Of a stretch of DNA of 64,000 nt, positions 1 to 13,406 are shown in pieces. Within the stretch, counting starts at the first letter, position 1. Every line of letters starts with the position of its first letter. The notes under the pieces were generated by a model that was given only the letters and a program-made list of their open reading frames with translations, searched no databases and was not told where the DNA came from. The DNA is from Oceanicaulis sp. HTCC2633 (GTDB lineage Bacteria > Pseudomonadota > Alphaproteobacteria > Caulobacterales > Maricaulaceae), in contig NZ_CH672428.1 in assembly GCF_000152745.1 (NCBI RefSeq), positions 2,571,425-2,635,424 of the forward strand, read 5' to 3'. The translations under genes and the position numbers were made by a program.

Positions 1-1062
1 ATGGTCTACATCGCGGCCCAGTTCGGCGCTGCGGCGGTGGCGTTTGAAAGCCAGTTCCGTCTCACCCATTGGGAAGGCGTGCTGCTGGGCGCCTGGGTGA
101 TCCTGATCTACGCGCTCATGGGCGGGTTCTGGGCGGTTTCACTGACCGATACGCTGCAGGCCGGCGTCATGGCCCTGATTTCGGTGGCGCTGCCGCTTCT
201 GGCGCTTCTCAGCGCCGGCGGGGTCGGCGGCGTGATGGAGACGCTGTCGACCACCATGCCGGCCGCCTATCTCGATCCGATGGGCGGCCGCGGGCTGTTC
301 GCCTTTCTCGGTTTCGCCTTCGGCATCGCCTCCATCGGGCTGGGCGCGCTGGGGCAACCGCATCTATTGGCGCGGCTCATGGCGGTCCGGGACGAGAACG
401 CCCGGGTCCGGGGCTTCACCATCGCGATCGGATGGGGCGTCATTGTCCATCTGGGCATGGCGGTTCTGGCGCTGTCCGGGCGCGCGCTGATCATGGATGC
501 GCCGGATGGCGAAGCGCTGATGTATGACATCGCCGACCGCGTCCTGCCGGCGATCCTTGCCGGCATCGTGATCGCCGCCGTCCTGTCGGCGGTGATGAGT
601 ACGGTGGACTCGCTGCTGATCGCGGCTTCGGCGGCGGCGGTGAATGATCTCGGTCTCGACAAGCGTTTCGCCGGCCGGGAAATGCTGGTCAGCCGACTGA
701 CCATGGCGGCCCTGTGCGTGTTCGCCGTCACCCTGACCCTCAGCCTGCCGGCCTCGATCTTTGACCGGGTTCTGTTTTCCTGGTCCGCGCTGGGCGCGGC
801 GTTCGGCCCCGTGATCGTGGCCCGGGTGTGCGGGGTCGAATCCCGGGGGCTCGCCATTCTGGGCGCGATCCTCACCGGCTTCACGCTGACCGTGGTCTTC
901 TATGTCTTCGGCCAGGTGGATGGCCAGGCGATGGGCGGTCTGGGGGCCATGCTCTCCTCGCTCGCAGGCGTCGCGGGCGATCCGTTCGAGCGGATCTTCC
1001 CCTGGCTCGCGCCGCTGGCTCTGCTGTTCGGTTTCCGCCAGCCTGCGCGCCAGTCGGCATGA
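1..1062 (+). CDS. putP: Sodium/solute symporter, PutP-like (5' truncated by window edge)
   Basis: C-terminal 353 residues of a sodium:solute symporter (SSS family), an inner-membrane permease that couples Na+ entry to uptake of a substrate such as proline. The segment around residues 20-55 (FES...GGFWAVSLTDTLQA) corresponds to the middle of PutP, where the GGF-AVS-TDT-QA motif is typical, and many hydrophobic helices follow. Family members are about 480-510 residues, so about 130 N-terminal residues lie left of the window and the ATG at base 1 is probably internal. The stop overlaps the start of the next gene (ATGA), so the two are probably cotranscribed. Proline specificity is inferred from overall resemblance only. 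Confidence 0.8.
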   Translation: MVYIAAQFGAAAVAFESQFRLTHWEGVLLGAWVILIYALMGGFWAVSLTDTLQAGVMALISVALPLLALLSAGGVGGVMETLSTTMPAAYLDPMGGRGLFAFLGFAFGIASIGLGALGQPHLLARLMAVRDENARVRGFTIAIGWGVIVHLGMAVLALSGRALIMDAPDGEALMYDIADRVLPAILAGIVIAAVLSAVMSTVDSLLIAASAAAVNDLGLDKRFAGREMLVSRLTMAALCVFAVTLTLSLPASIFDRVLFSWSALGAAFGPVIVARVCGVESRGLAILGAILTGFTLTVVFYVFGQVDGQAMGGLGAMLSSLAGVAGDPFERIFPWLAPLALLFGFRQPARQSA

Positions 1063-1598
1063 GCGGTCGTCCCTGTCCCACGCTTAACACCGAGCGCCTG
1101 ATCCTGAGAGAGACGCGGCTGGAGGATTTCGAGCCGAGCGTGGCGCTGTGGTCGGATGAAGCCGTGGTGCGCCATATCTCCGGCTCCGCCTCCAGCCGGA
1201 GCGAGAGCTGGGGGCGTTTGCTGCGGTTTCCCGGTCTCTGGTCGCTGCTGGGCTATGGCTATTGGACTGTGATCGAGCGTGAGAGCGGACGCTTTGTCGG
1301 ACAGGCCGGTCTGGCCGATTTCAAGCGCGAGATGACCCCGTCCATCGAAGGCGTGCCGGAAGCCGGTTACGTCTTTTCTCCGGACTGTCACGGCAAGGGA
1401 TATGCGACCGAAGCCATGCGCGCCGTGATGGCGTGGTCCGATGAAGCGCTGCAGGCGGCGCGGTGCTGCGCCATCATCAATCCGGACAATCGCGCTTCGA
1501 TCCGGGTGGCTGAAAAGCTGGGCTTTTCATTGTCGGAGCCGGCGGAGTTTGCGGGCCGGAACGTCACCCTGTTCTGGCGTGATCGCGTTTCAGCCTGA
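1059..1598 (+). CDS. GNAT-family N-acetyltransferase (RimJ/RimL-like)
   Basis: A 179-residue acetyl-CoA-dependent N-acetyltransferase of the Acetyltransf_3 type. It opens with the family pattern TERLILRE, has the acetyl-CoA pyrophosphate-binding loop CHGKGYATEA near residue 110, and ends with the usual NxxSxRVxEKLGF block. The frame is open further upstream, but ATG at 1059 gives a 4-base ATGA overlap with the symporter and begins just before the conserved N-terminus, so I chose it. The substrate cannot be read from sequence; relatives modify ribosomal proteins, antibiotics or small amines. Confidence 0.8.
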   Translation: MSGRPCPTLNTERLILRETRLEDFEPSVALWSDEAVVRHISGSASSRSESWGRLLRFPGLWSLLGYGYWTVIERESGRFVGQAGLADFKREMTPSIEGVPEAGYVFSPDCHGKGYATEAMRAVMAWSDEALQAARCCAIINPDNRASIRVAEKLGFSLSEPAEFAGRNVTLFWRDRVSA

Positions 1599-1784
1599 AG
1601 GAAAGGGGTGGGACTCGCCTCGCGGTCGCGCAGGCCTCGATCGCCCCCCTCTGACGATACTGTGCCGCGCTGATACACACAGGGCGAGCCCCAAGCTGCC
1701 ACACGCAAAGAGCGTGCAGTTCAGCCTTTGCACCTTCGTGGATGTCTGTGGCCGCAACCGAGCGAACTGGCGCCGAAAATGGGA

Positions 1785-1800
1785 CTCACGCAGACGTGAG
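1785..1800 (-). terminator. Hairpin after the zinc operon, possible terminator
   Basis: Perfect stem CTCACG / CGTGAG with loop CAGA, lying 9 bases beyond the DUF3299 stop on the minus strand. The run after it on that strand is only TCCCATTTT, so terminator strength is doubtful. The rest of 1599-1808 shows no gene or RNA that I recognise. Confidence 0.3.
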
Positions 1801-1808
1801 CGCCTAGC

Positions 1809-2354
1809 CTAGCTCTCGTAAGGCTGGATCTCGATCAGTTCGAGCGTGTAGGCCGTGTCGCCCAGATCGTTGTCGTGGCGATCGGTATGCATCACGCCTT
1901 TGACATAGACCGGGTCCCAAAGGCCCTGGATCTGGATCGGTGTTTCAGCATGTACGTACACGAGCTGGTTCGGCGGGGGCGGCGGCACGTGGATGCATGC
2001 GCCGACATAGGGCACCAGCAGGAAGCGACTGATCTCGCGTGAGCCGGTGAAGTCGAACGGCAGCACATAGCCGCCCATACGCACGACCTGTCCGTCCAGC
2101 GCGTCCACCGTATTGAAGGTCTGCACCTGCGGCATCCGCTCGACGCCGAAATGGTCCATGCCGTTCTGGACCGCCTGCATCTGCTGCAGCTGGGCGATCC
2201 GTTCGGCCTCGCCCTCGGGCAGCAGGTCGGCCCAGGACAGATCCAGGAATTCAGGGGTGGACTGCGCCTCGGCGCGGTCAGCGGCGAAAGCCTCCGGCGC
2301 GCCGGTCAGCGCGCTGAAAGCCAGAAGGGCGGAAAGCAGTGTGGTGCGCATCAT
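1809..2354 (-). CDS. Exported DUF3299 protein of the zinc operon
   Basis: A 181-residue protein with a clear signal peptide (MMRTTLLSALLAFSALTGA, cleavage near AFA-AD), so periplasmic. The rest matches the DUF3299 type: VRMGGYVLPFDF, then LLVPYVGACIHVPPPPPNQLV and a final beta-rich segment. The Cys-Ile-His-Val-Pro run is a plausible metal or thiol site. It follows zrgA by 61 bases on the same strand. DUF3299 proteins often accompany ZIP/ZrgA or ABC-type metal uptake genes, so a role in periplasmic zinc handling is inferred. No enzymatic function is established. Confidence 0.75.
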   Translation of the reverse strand: MMRTTLLSALLAFSALTGAPEAFAADRAEAQSTPEFLDLSWADLLPEGEAERIAQLQQMQAVQNGMDHFGVERMPQVQTFNTVDALDGQVVRMGGYVLPFDFTGSREISRFLLVPYVGACIHVPPPPPNQLVYVHAETPIQIQGLWDPVYVKGVMHTDRHDNDLGDTAYTLELIEIQPYES

Positions 2355-2415
2355 GCCGGCAAAATGCGCTTCCGGACGCGGAAGCGCAAGTTACCAGCGT
2401 GAAAACTTCCAGTTC

Positions 2416-3098
<683 letters not shown>

Positions 3099-3099
<1 letters not shown>

Positions 3100-3908
3100 C
3101 AGAGATCTCCAGAGGTGTCGGTCAATCGAAAGTCAGGCATGTCGGCGCCGCCATGTCCATGCTGATCATGATCATGGCGTTCGCCATGGGCGAGCGTCAT
3201 CACGGCGGCGACCGCGGTTCCGGCGAAGACCGCGCCCAGACCACGCAGCCAGCCGGCCTGGACGGTTTCACCCAGAAGGTGAGAGGCGCCCACCTGTAAC
3301 AGCAGGCCAGCAACCACGGCGAACAGGGCGCCCAGAAGGCTGGGATCCACGCTCAGCGCAAACGGGCCGGAGATAATGGCGGACACCAGGGTGGTCGCGC
3401 CTGCGGCGAGGAACGCCAGGAGGGTCGCCGAGCGGTCCGTGAAGCCGCCGCGCTGCAACAGCAGGAAGCAGATCAGCGTCTCGGGCATTTCATGCAGGAT
3501 CAGGCCGGTCGCCGTGCTGATCGCGGTGAACGGATCAATCGCCGCCGTGACGGCGTAGACCGTGCCGTCGAGCGAGGAGTGCACGGCGATGGCGAGCACC
3601 GGCGCCAGGGCGCGAAGCCGACTGGCGCCGCCCCGGGTCTGCATGGTCGTCCCCACCAGCACATGCAGGATCAGCCCAAAGCCGAACCCGACCAGCACCA
3701 GCCAGCCTGCATGGGGGTGCAAGGACAGCGCTTCGGGGATCAGCTTCACCAGCGCCAGAGTCACCACCACGCCGCCCGAGAAAGCGGCGAAGAGCGGGGC
3801 GTTCTCACGCGTGAAGGACCGGGCGCGATGTACGAGCACCAGCGCCGCGGCGCAGACCAGCGCAGCCGTCATCCCAAGGCCGAGGGTGAGGAGATAGGCG
3901 GCAGACAC
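3099..3908 (-). CDS. ZIP-family zinc permease
   Basis: A 269-residue polytopic membrane protein with about eight hydrophobic segments and the two ZIP metal-site signatures: HSSLDG in the fourth segment and HEMPE in the fifth. A short His-rich tail (ERHDHDQHGHGG) near the C-terminus is typical of metal permeases. It imports Zn2+ (or a related divalent cation) into the cytoplasm. First gene of an operon with zrgA and the DUF3299 gene, preceded by a Zur-like palindrome 20-40 bases upstream of the ATG. Zinc is favoured over iron or manganese because of ZrgA and the Zur-like site; this is inference. Confidence 0.85.
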
Positions 3909-3927
3909 GGAAGCGGCAAACCTGAGC

Positions 3928-3948
3928 GAGTGTTATAATGTTTCACTC
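3928..3948 (-). promoter_or_regulatory. Candidate Zur operator
   Basis: Imperfect palindrome with 5-base perfect arms GAGTG / CACTC around TTATAATGTTT. The left half TGTTATAAT matches the half-site of known Zur boxes (TGTTATAATATAACA type). It sits 20 bases before the ZIP permease ATG, in position to repress the operon when zinc is plentiful. Confidence 0.55.
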
Positions 3949-3998
3949 AGATAGCCGTTCCGCCTGTCGCCCGCAAGGGCGCAACTCTGCGCCGCATG

Positions 3999-4025
3999 CA
4001 AAACGCCGCCTCGGAAGGCGGCGTT
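3999..4025 (-). terminator. Rho-independent terminator of bfr
   Basis: Stem AACGCCGCC / GGCGGCGTT with a 6-base loop TCGGAA. On the minus strand it is followed by TTTTG. It lies about 25 bases after the bfr stop and separates bfr from the zinc operon. Confidence 0.75.
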
Positions 4026-4050
4026 CTGGAAGGCCGGAGACGGATTGGCG

Positions 4051-4545
4051 TCAGCTCATCTCGCCGGGCGAAAGCTGGCTCTGCATGTAGCGTTCCTCGC
4101 CGATCTTCTCGATCACGCTCAGCTGGGTCTCGAGATAATCGATGTGCTCTTCCTCAGATTTCAGGATCTCGTCAAAGAGCTGGCGGGAGACGTAATCGCC
4201 CACCTGTTCGCAATAGGCGATCGCGTCCTTGTAGACCGGGTGGGCGCGGCGTTCGGCCTCGAGATCGCATTCGAGGCATTCCTTAAGGGTCTCGCCGATC
4301 AGCACCTTGCCCAGATCCTGCACATTGGGCAGGCCTTCAAGGAAGAGGATGCGCTCGATCAGGGCATCCGCGTGCTTCATCTCGTCGATGGATTCCTCGT
4401 ACTCGATCTTGGCGATCTTGGCGAAGCCCCAGTCGCGGAACATGCGCGCATGAAGGAAGTACTGGTTGACCGTGGTCAGCTCCAGCTTGAGCGCCTTGTT
4501 CAGGTGCTCGATGACTTTGGGATCGCCCTTCAAGGTCGCCTCCAT
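4051..4545 (-). CDS. bfr: Bacterioferritin
   Basis: A 164-residue haem-containing iron-storage protein that forms 24-meric cytoplasmic shells, oxidising Fe2+ and storing a ferric core. It aligns along its whole length with E. coli Bfr. The ferroxidase ligands E22, E55 and H58 are present, and M56 is the haem axial ligand (EMKH motif); the later ExxH is in [14 protein letters not shown] seven codons upstream also keeps frame, but the ATG at 4545 puts the conserved [11 protein letters not shown] near the N-terminus as in relatives. Its electron donor Bfd is encoded 1.4 kb away, beyond a divergent gene. Ends at a clear terminator. Confidence 0.95.
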   Translation of the reverse strand: MEATLKGDPKVIEHLNKALKLELTTVNQYFLHARMFRDWGFAKIAKIEYEESIDEMKHADALIERILFLEGLPNVQDLGKVLIGETLKECLECDLEAERRAHPVYKDAIAYCEQVGDYVSRQLFDEILKSEEEHIDYLETQLSVIEKIGEERYMQSQLSPGEMS

Positions 4546-4736
4546 CTGATTTTCGCCACGTCGCAAGGCTAACGCGTTTTGTCAGTGAGGGAAGGGCTTT
4601 AGGCCGTTTTTCTTCGTCACTGAAACTGAGTTGCAGAGGTCTGGCTGACTCAGGAATTCTTCACTTTCAGAGCGCACGCTTCTGCTCTGTGATGGCCTAG
4701 CCTGCAGACCGGACTGTCTGGAGCGAAAGGACAGCA

Positions 4737-5981
4737 ATGCCGAGGCCTGCCGAGATCCTCGCCTCAATCCGCGATCAGCTTCGCGGCTCCAAAAGCGTGG
4801 CGCTGGGCCAGTTCCAGATCATCAATCTGGATCTGATCAAGACTGTGGCCGGTGATCGCTGGGACGAACTCAAACAGAAGATCTTCGATGTCAGCGAGGC
4901 CTTCATCGCCCATCGCCTGCACGCCAGTGATGCTCTGTTCCGCTGTGACGAGGGCTTCCTGGTTGTGTTTGCGACGGACCGGGCGGATGTCGCAGAAGCG
5001 CAGGCGACCTGGATCTCCAATGACCTCAACCGCTTCTATGTGGGGGATGAGGTGTTTCGCAAGCTCAAGGTCCGCTCAAGAGCCTTGCGGCTGGATCAGT
5101 CCGAGCTGGCGGCCTTCTTCGCGGCCCAGGGCGTGAGCGCCAAAGAGGAATCGCGCGCCGGTGAGGAACGGGTCAAGCCGGAAGAGACCCGGTATCAGCC
5201 TGAAACCCTGCGCACCCGGGTGGCCTATGAGCCGGTCTATGACATCACGCGTCAGGCGCTGGTCTCCTCATTCTGCCTGCCTGTGCGCAATGTGGCCGGC
5301 GTGCTTCATTTCGGGCACCGCCACGAATACCCGTTCGAAGCGCATGTGACGGCCAAGCGGGATTTCGATGTCCAGATGCTGGTGCTGGATGCGTTGGAAG
5401 CCAGCTGGATCAAGGGGCATGCGGCTGCGGTCTGTTTGACGCCGCACTATCGCACCCTGATCGACCCCCATGACCGGCAGGAGTATTTCGCCCGGCTCAA
5501 AGCCCTGCCCGAGCACCTGCACAAGGCGGTGACGATCCGGATAGACGGCACGCCGGATGGAGCGCCCATGGGGCGTTTGCAGGAAATCACGGGCACGCTG
5601 CGCACCCTGAAAATCAAATTCCTGGTGCATTGCCACGCGCTCGAGTTTGAAATCGAACGCTATGAAGACTGCGGGGTGCAGGCCTTTGGCGGCGCCTTGA
5701 AGGATTTGACCCGGGGCTCGCCGATGGGTGAGGAGCTCCAGACCGAGCTGGCCCGTTTCGTTGGACGGGCGGCGCGAATGGGGGCGGATGTGTATGCCGC
5801 GGCAGTTGCTCGGCAGACGAGTTTCGCGGTTCTCAGGGAGCTGGGCGTGCGCTGGTTCAGCGGCCCGTTCGTTGCGCCCCTGCTCAGCAGATTGCCGCTA
5901 GTGCAGCCCTTGTCCGTCGCCGAGCTGGCCGGGCGGTCCGATAATCTGGATCGGCAGGAAACGCCCTTGCCGGCGGAATAG
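4737..5981 (+). CDS. Degenerate GGDEF/EAL-like protein
   Basis: A 414-residue soluble protein without signal peptide. Residues 1-145 read like a reduced GGDEF-type fold (FRCDEGFLVVFA resembles the G-DEF segment). From about residue 160 it follows the layout of an EAL domain (RVAYEPVYDITRQALVSSF in place of the usual QPI-D-EAL). The catalytic Glu-Ala-Leu, the DDFG pair and other metal ligands are missing, so phosphodiesterase activity is unlikely; it could bind c-di-GMP or a protein partner. It has its own start, with GAAAGG about 5 bases upstream, and lies divergent to bfr and convergent with bfd, 8 bases from its stop. The fold assignment is tentative. Confidence 0.55.
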   Translation: MPRPAEILASIRDQLRGSKSVALGQFQIINLDLIKTVAGDRWDELKQKIFDVSEAFIAHRLHASDALFRCDEGFLVVFATDRADVAEAQATWISNDLNRFYVGDEVFRKLKVRSRALRLDQSELAAFFAAQGVSAKEESRAGEERVKPEETRYQPETLRTRVAYEPVYDITRQALVSSFCLPVRNVAGVLHFGHRHEYPFEAHVTAKRDFDVQMLVLDALEASWIKGHAAAVCLTPHYRTLIDPHDRQEYFARLKALPEHLHKAVTIRIDGTPDGAPMGRLQEITGTLRTLKIKFLVHCHALEFEIERYEDCGVQAFGGALKDLTRGSPMGEELQTELARFVGRAARMGADVYAAAVARQTSFAVLRELGVRWFSGPFVAPLLSRLPLVQPLSVAELAGRSDNLDRQETPLPAE

Positions 5982-5989
5982 GGCGAGGC

Positions 5990-6175
5990 TCAGGCGGCCG
6001 CGCCGGCGGCCTCGGACCGGTCATGACCCATGACGCGGGCCGCTTCCTCAAAGCACCGGCCGCAACGCGGTTTCGCGCCACAGGCCTTGAACGCGCTCGG
6101 CACGTCGCCAGCGCCATTCTTGGCGGCGTCCTTGAACTGGGCGCATTTCAGGGCGTTGCACAGGCAGACATACAT
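5990..6175 (-). CDS. bfd: Bacterioferritin-associated ferredoxin Bfd
   Basis: A 61-residue [2Fe-2S] protein with the Bfd pattern: CLC near the N-terminus (residues 4-6) and CGAKPRCGRC near residues 32-41, supplying the cluster cysteines. It binds bacterioferritin and passes electrons to the haem so that stored Fe3+ is released as Fe2+. Slightly shorter than E. coli Bfd (64). Opposite in role to bfr and, as in Pseudomonas, expected to be induced when iron is low; a Fur-like inverted repeat lies about 65-100 bases upstream. Confidence 0.92.
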   Translation of the reverse strand: MYVCLCNALKCAQFKDAAKNGAGDVPSAFKACGAKPRCGRCFEEAARVMGHDRSEAAGAAA

Positions 6176-6241
6176 GGCCGGGTCCGTTGAGCGATGCGAC
6201 AGGATCGGAACGAAGCCTCTGAGTGAGACTGTGTCCGAAAA

Positions 6242-6276
6242 TCATTCGCAATTAATCTACCCGTTCTTGCGAATGA
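6242..6276. promoter_or_regulatory. Perfect 10-bp inverted repeat, candidate Fur site
   Basis: Arms TCATTCGCAA (6242-6251) and TTGCGAATGA (6267-6276) are exact reverse complements separated by 15 bases, in the bfd promoter region. Each arm resembles half of the TTGCGAATCATTCGCAA-like iron boxes seen before alphaproteobacterial iron genes, so this may be two Fur sites or a stem-loop. The remainder of 6176-6478, between bfd and gltD, holds no gene that I can support. Confidence 0.5.
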
Positions 6277-6478
6277 GTGTCAACGGCGATGTGCGGTGAT
6301 CCGCCGGAAAATGTTTCGCAGGTCTTAACGCCCTTGTTTCACAAGGCTCTGAACTAGTTTTCCCTTGGCTGAACAGGCTCATGCTTGCGCTTTGGGCGCT
6401 TCTCATGATGCAATGCAGCAAGAATGTCCGGGTCAAGAGCGTCCTCAAGACGCCGCGGACAAGCATGAGGAGACGGCT

Positions 6479-7914
6479 GTGCTGAAGTTTACGAGCACGG
6501 ACCAGCGCTACCCGGACAAGCGGTCCGCGGACGAGCGCCGGGCCGACTTTAACGAGATCTATGCGCCTTTCAGCCTGGAGCAGGGTGAGGCGCAGGCTGA
6601 ACGCTGTTCGCAATGCGGCGTGCCGTTCTGCCAGTCCGGCTGCCCGCTGCACAATGACATTCCCGATTGGCTCATGCTGGTCGCCGAGGGGCGTCTGGAA
6701 GAAGCCTATGAGCGCTCTTCGGCCACCTCCGCCATGCCCGAGATCTGTGGCCGAATCTGTCCGCAGGATCGTCTGTGCGAAGGCGCGTGCGTGATCGAGC
6801 AGTCCGGCCATGGCGCTGTGACCATCGGATCTGTCGAGACCTTCATCACTGAAACCGCATGGAAGAACGGCTGGGTGAAACCCATTCGTCCGGTGCGCAA
6901 GACGGGCCTCAGCGTGGGGATTGTCGGTTCGGGCCCGGCAGGCCTGTCCGCCGCCGAGCGCCTGGCCCAGCATGGCCATGACGTGACGATCTATGAGCGT
7001 CAGGATCGCGCCGGCGGCCTGCTGATCTACGGCATTCCCAATTTCAAGCTCGACAAATCCGTCGTCGAACGCCGCACCAAGCGGCTCGAAGAAGGCGGCG
7101 TGGTCTTCAAGCTCAATTTCGAAGTGGGCAAGGACGCCACGCTCGAGCAGCTGCGCGAGCGCCATGACGCGGTGTTTGTGGGCGCCGGCGCCTATGCGGC
7201 CCGGGCGCTGACCTGCCCGGGCGGCGGCGGGCGCGGGCTGGTTGCGGCGCTGGACTATCTCACCGCGTCCAACAAGGCGGGCTTCGGAGAGGAGGCGGAA
7301 TCGGGCGGACGGCTCAACGCCAAGGGCAAGCGCGTCCTGGTGATCGGCGGCGGGGATACCGCCATGGATTGCGTACGCACGGCCATTCGGCAGGGCGCGG
7401 ACAGCGTGGCGTGCCTGTATCGTCGCGACCGCACCAACATGCCCGGCTCGGCCCGCGAAGTGGTTCATGCCGAGGAGGAGGGCGCCATGTTTGACTGGCT
7501 CAGCGCGCCCGCCGCCATTCTGGGGGATGCCGAGACCGCCACCGGCGTGCGCATTCAGAAGATGACGCTGGGCGCGCCGGACGCCTCGGGACGTCGTCGT
7601 CCGGTTGCAATGCCGGGTCAGGAAGAGGATCGCAACGCCGACATGGTGATCGCGGCCCTGGGCTTTGAGCCGGAGAACTTCCCCGAAAGCCTGGGCGCCC
7701 AGGGGCTCGAGCTGAACCCGCGTGGCGCCATCCGGGTCAGCGAGCGCTGCCGCACCGCCCTGCCGGGCGTCTATGCGGGCGGCGACGCCGTGCGCGGCGC
7801 CTCTCTGGTGGTCTGGGCCGTTCGCGACGGTCTCGACGCTGCTGAAACCATCCATGCCGATCTGATGGCGCGCGCGAAGACCGCGCAGACCCAGCCGATC
7901 GCGGAGCCTGCCGA

Positions 7915-7918
<4 letters not shown>
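6479..7918 (+). CDS. gltD: Glutamate synthase (NADPH) small subunit
   Basis: A 479-residue FAD/[4Fe-4S] subunit of glutamate synthase that takes electrons from NADPH and passes them to GltB for conversion of glutamine plus 2-oxoglutarate to two glutamates. Cysteine clusters lie near residues 42-95 (CSQCGVPFCQSGC, CGRICPQDRLC); a FAD-binding GIVGSGPAG is near residue 147 and the NADPH-binding VIGGGDTAMDC near residue 287. The frame is open further upstream, but GTG at 6479 has a strong GAGGAGA ribosome site 5 bases before it and starts just before the conserved region, so I prefer it. Overlaps gltB by 4 bases (ATGA); the order gltD-gltB is reversed relative to E. coli. Confidence 0.93.
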
Positions 7919-12423
<4,505 letters not shown>

Positions 12424-12474
12424 GGTGGGGACATAAACCCCGATGATGCCGAAATGGTCTGGTTGGTCTTACTC

Positions 12475-12923
12475 AGCATTGGCCGGTTTAGTGTGGGTGG
12501 ATCGCTCTAAGGAGATAAGTACAGGGATTGTCATGATTGAAACGCGGCAATTGATAAATCCATACCATAGGCTGGAATTTATTTTGTCCCTAAAAGAGGT
12601 TTCGGAGTCTGGCGCCATAAGTGGCAAAGGTAGACAATCATATGTATTTATTACTCTATACGATTATTTATACGTTGACGTCGAAATCGGTAGGGCGGGC
12701 GCAACTTGGGAGGCTGCGAGAAAGTATTTGGGAGTGCATGGTATAAATAATGAACGAGCAATCGAAGTGGGGAAGATTTTAGATTCGTATTTTGCAGATA
12801 TCTCCCTTCCGATAAGTCCTGAATTAATAGAGTCTATTATTGCAGACGCTAAGCTAATTGAGCTTTCACAAGAGATTTGGTCAGATCTCGTCTGTTGTCA
12901 GAGTTGAATTTTTAGCATCGGCC
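12475..12923. other. AT-rich insert with near-duplicate 10-bp ends
   Basis: About 430 bases that are visibly AT-rich against a very GC-rich background, bounded by AGCATTGGCC and AGCATCGGCC (9/10 identical). It carries one unrecognised ORF and no transposase, integrase or obvious terminal inverted repeats. It looks like a recently acquired cargo fragment or a small non-autonomous element. Confidence 0.45.
12533..12907 (+). CDS. Orphan hypothetical protein in AT-rich insert
   Basis: Unrecognised 124-residue soluble protein. ATG at 12533 has AGGG 6 bases upstream; the same frame stays open to an ATG at 12443, but that part lies outside the AT-rich segment. It is rich in Ile, Leu, Glu and Ser with no signal peptide or membrane helix. 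Codon use (ATA, TTA, AGA, TAT) is unlike every neighbour, which points to horizontal acquisition. Its size, acidity and isolation would fit many small accessory proteins, such as immunity-like proteins, but no motif supports a specific function. Confidence 0.45.
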   Translation: MIETRQLINPYHRLEFILSLKEVSESGAISGKGRQSYVFITLYDYLYVDVEIGRAGATWEAARKYLGVHGINNERAIEVGKILDSYFADISLPISPELIESIIADAKLIELSQEIWSDLVCCQS

Positions 12924-13031
12924 TGCAACTGGGCGGTCTGGTCGGCTTTATGGGGCTGATGATGATCGCGGCGCGTGTTCCCACCAAAGCCTGATCTGGC
13001 GCGCTCTGCCGGCGCGGTCTAAGCTCGCTTC

Positions 13032-13397
13032 ATGTTTGCACGGATCAATCATCCCCTTGTCTGGGGCGTTCTGATGATGCTGGCGGGCGCGGGCGGGCTG
13101 CTGGCCCAGGGCGCGCTTGCGGGTGTCGGCCTGCCGGCCTATCTGGCGCTTTTGGCCAGCCTTGTGGCTTTGCCGGTATTCACCTGGGTATCACGCGCGC
13201 GCTGGAGCGGCGCGCAGGAGCGCACGCTGGGCCGCATCGTCGTGATTGCGCTCATTGTCTACGGCCTTGTGATGGCGTTCATGACGCTGGCGGCGGGCCG
13301 GGTGGAGCTGGCGCCTTTTGCGGGCCTGTTTGTGGGCGGGGCGGTGATGCTTTTGGGGCTGCACGCGGTGGCGCTGAACGCGCCCCGATCGGCCTGA
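13032..13397 (+). CDS. Small integral membrane protein
   Basis: Unrecognised 121-residue protein with four predicted hydrophobic helices (about residues 10-30, 34-52, 66-88 and 92-114), a basic loop (SRARWSGAQERTLGR) after helix 2, and no charged catalytic residues within the membrane. It starts 37 bases after the split small ORF and is followed after 9 bases by the YgjP-like gene, so the two are probably cotranscribed. No function can be assigned. Confidence 0.65.
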   Translation: MFARINHPLVWGVLMMLAGAGGLLAQGALAGVGLPAYLALLASLVALPVFTWVSRARWSGAQERTLGRIVVIALIVYGLVMAFMTLAAGRVELAPFAGLFVGGAVMLLGLHAVALNAPRSA

Positions 13398-13406
13398 GGC
13401 GCGCCC

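Larger units (their letters stand above)
12454..12994 (+). pseudogene. Small membrane-protein ORF apparently split by an AT-rich insert
   Basis: Left piece from ATG at 12454 reads MVWLVLLSIG. Right piece from 12914 reads SIGLQLGGLVGFMGL and continues to a TGA at 12992-12994 (ending ARVPTKA). Joining them at the shared SIG gives an in-frame protein of about 34 residues with one transmembrane helix and a basic tail. The junction bases are near-identical (AGCATTGGCC at 12475 and AGCATCGGCC at 12914). This is a reconstruction, not proof; comparison with an uninterrupted relative would settle it. Confidence 0.4.

Noticed and set aside
6257-7855. 532-codon minus-strand frame opposite gltD
   Set aside because: Antisense shadow with low-complexity His/Arg/Ala composition and no motif.
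12443-12532. Upstream extension of the orphan ORF to the ATG at 12443
   Set aside because: This part lies largely in the GC-rich flank and overlaps, in another frame, the left piece of the split small gene; the ATG at 12533 has a closer ribosome site.
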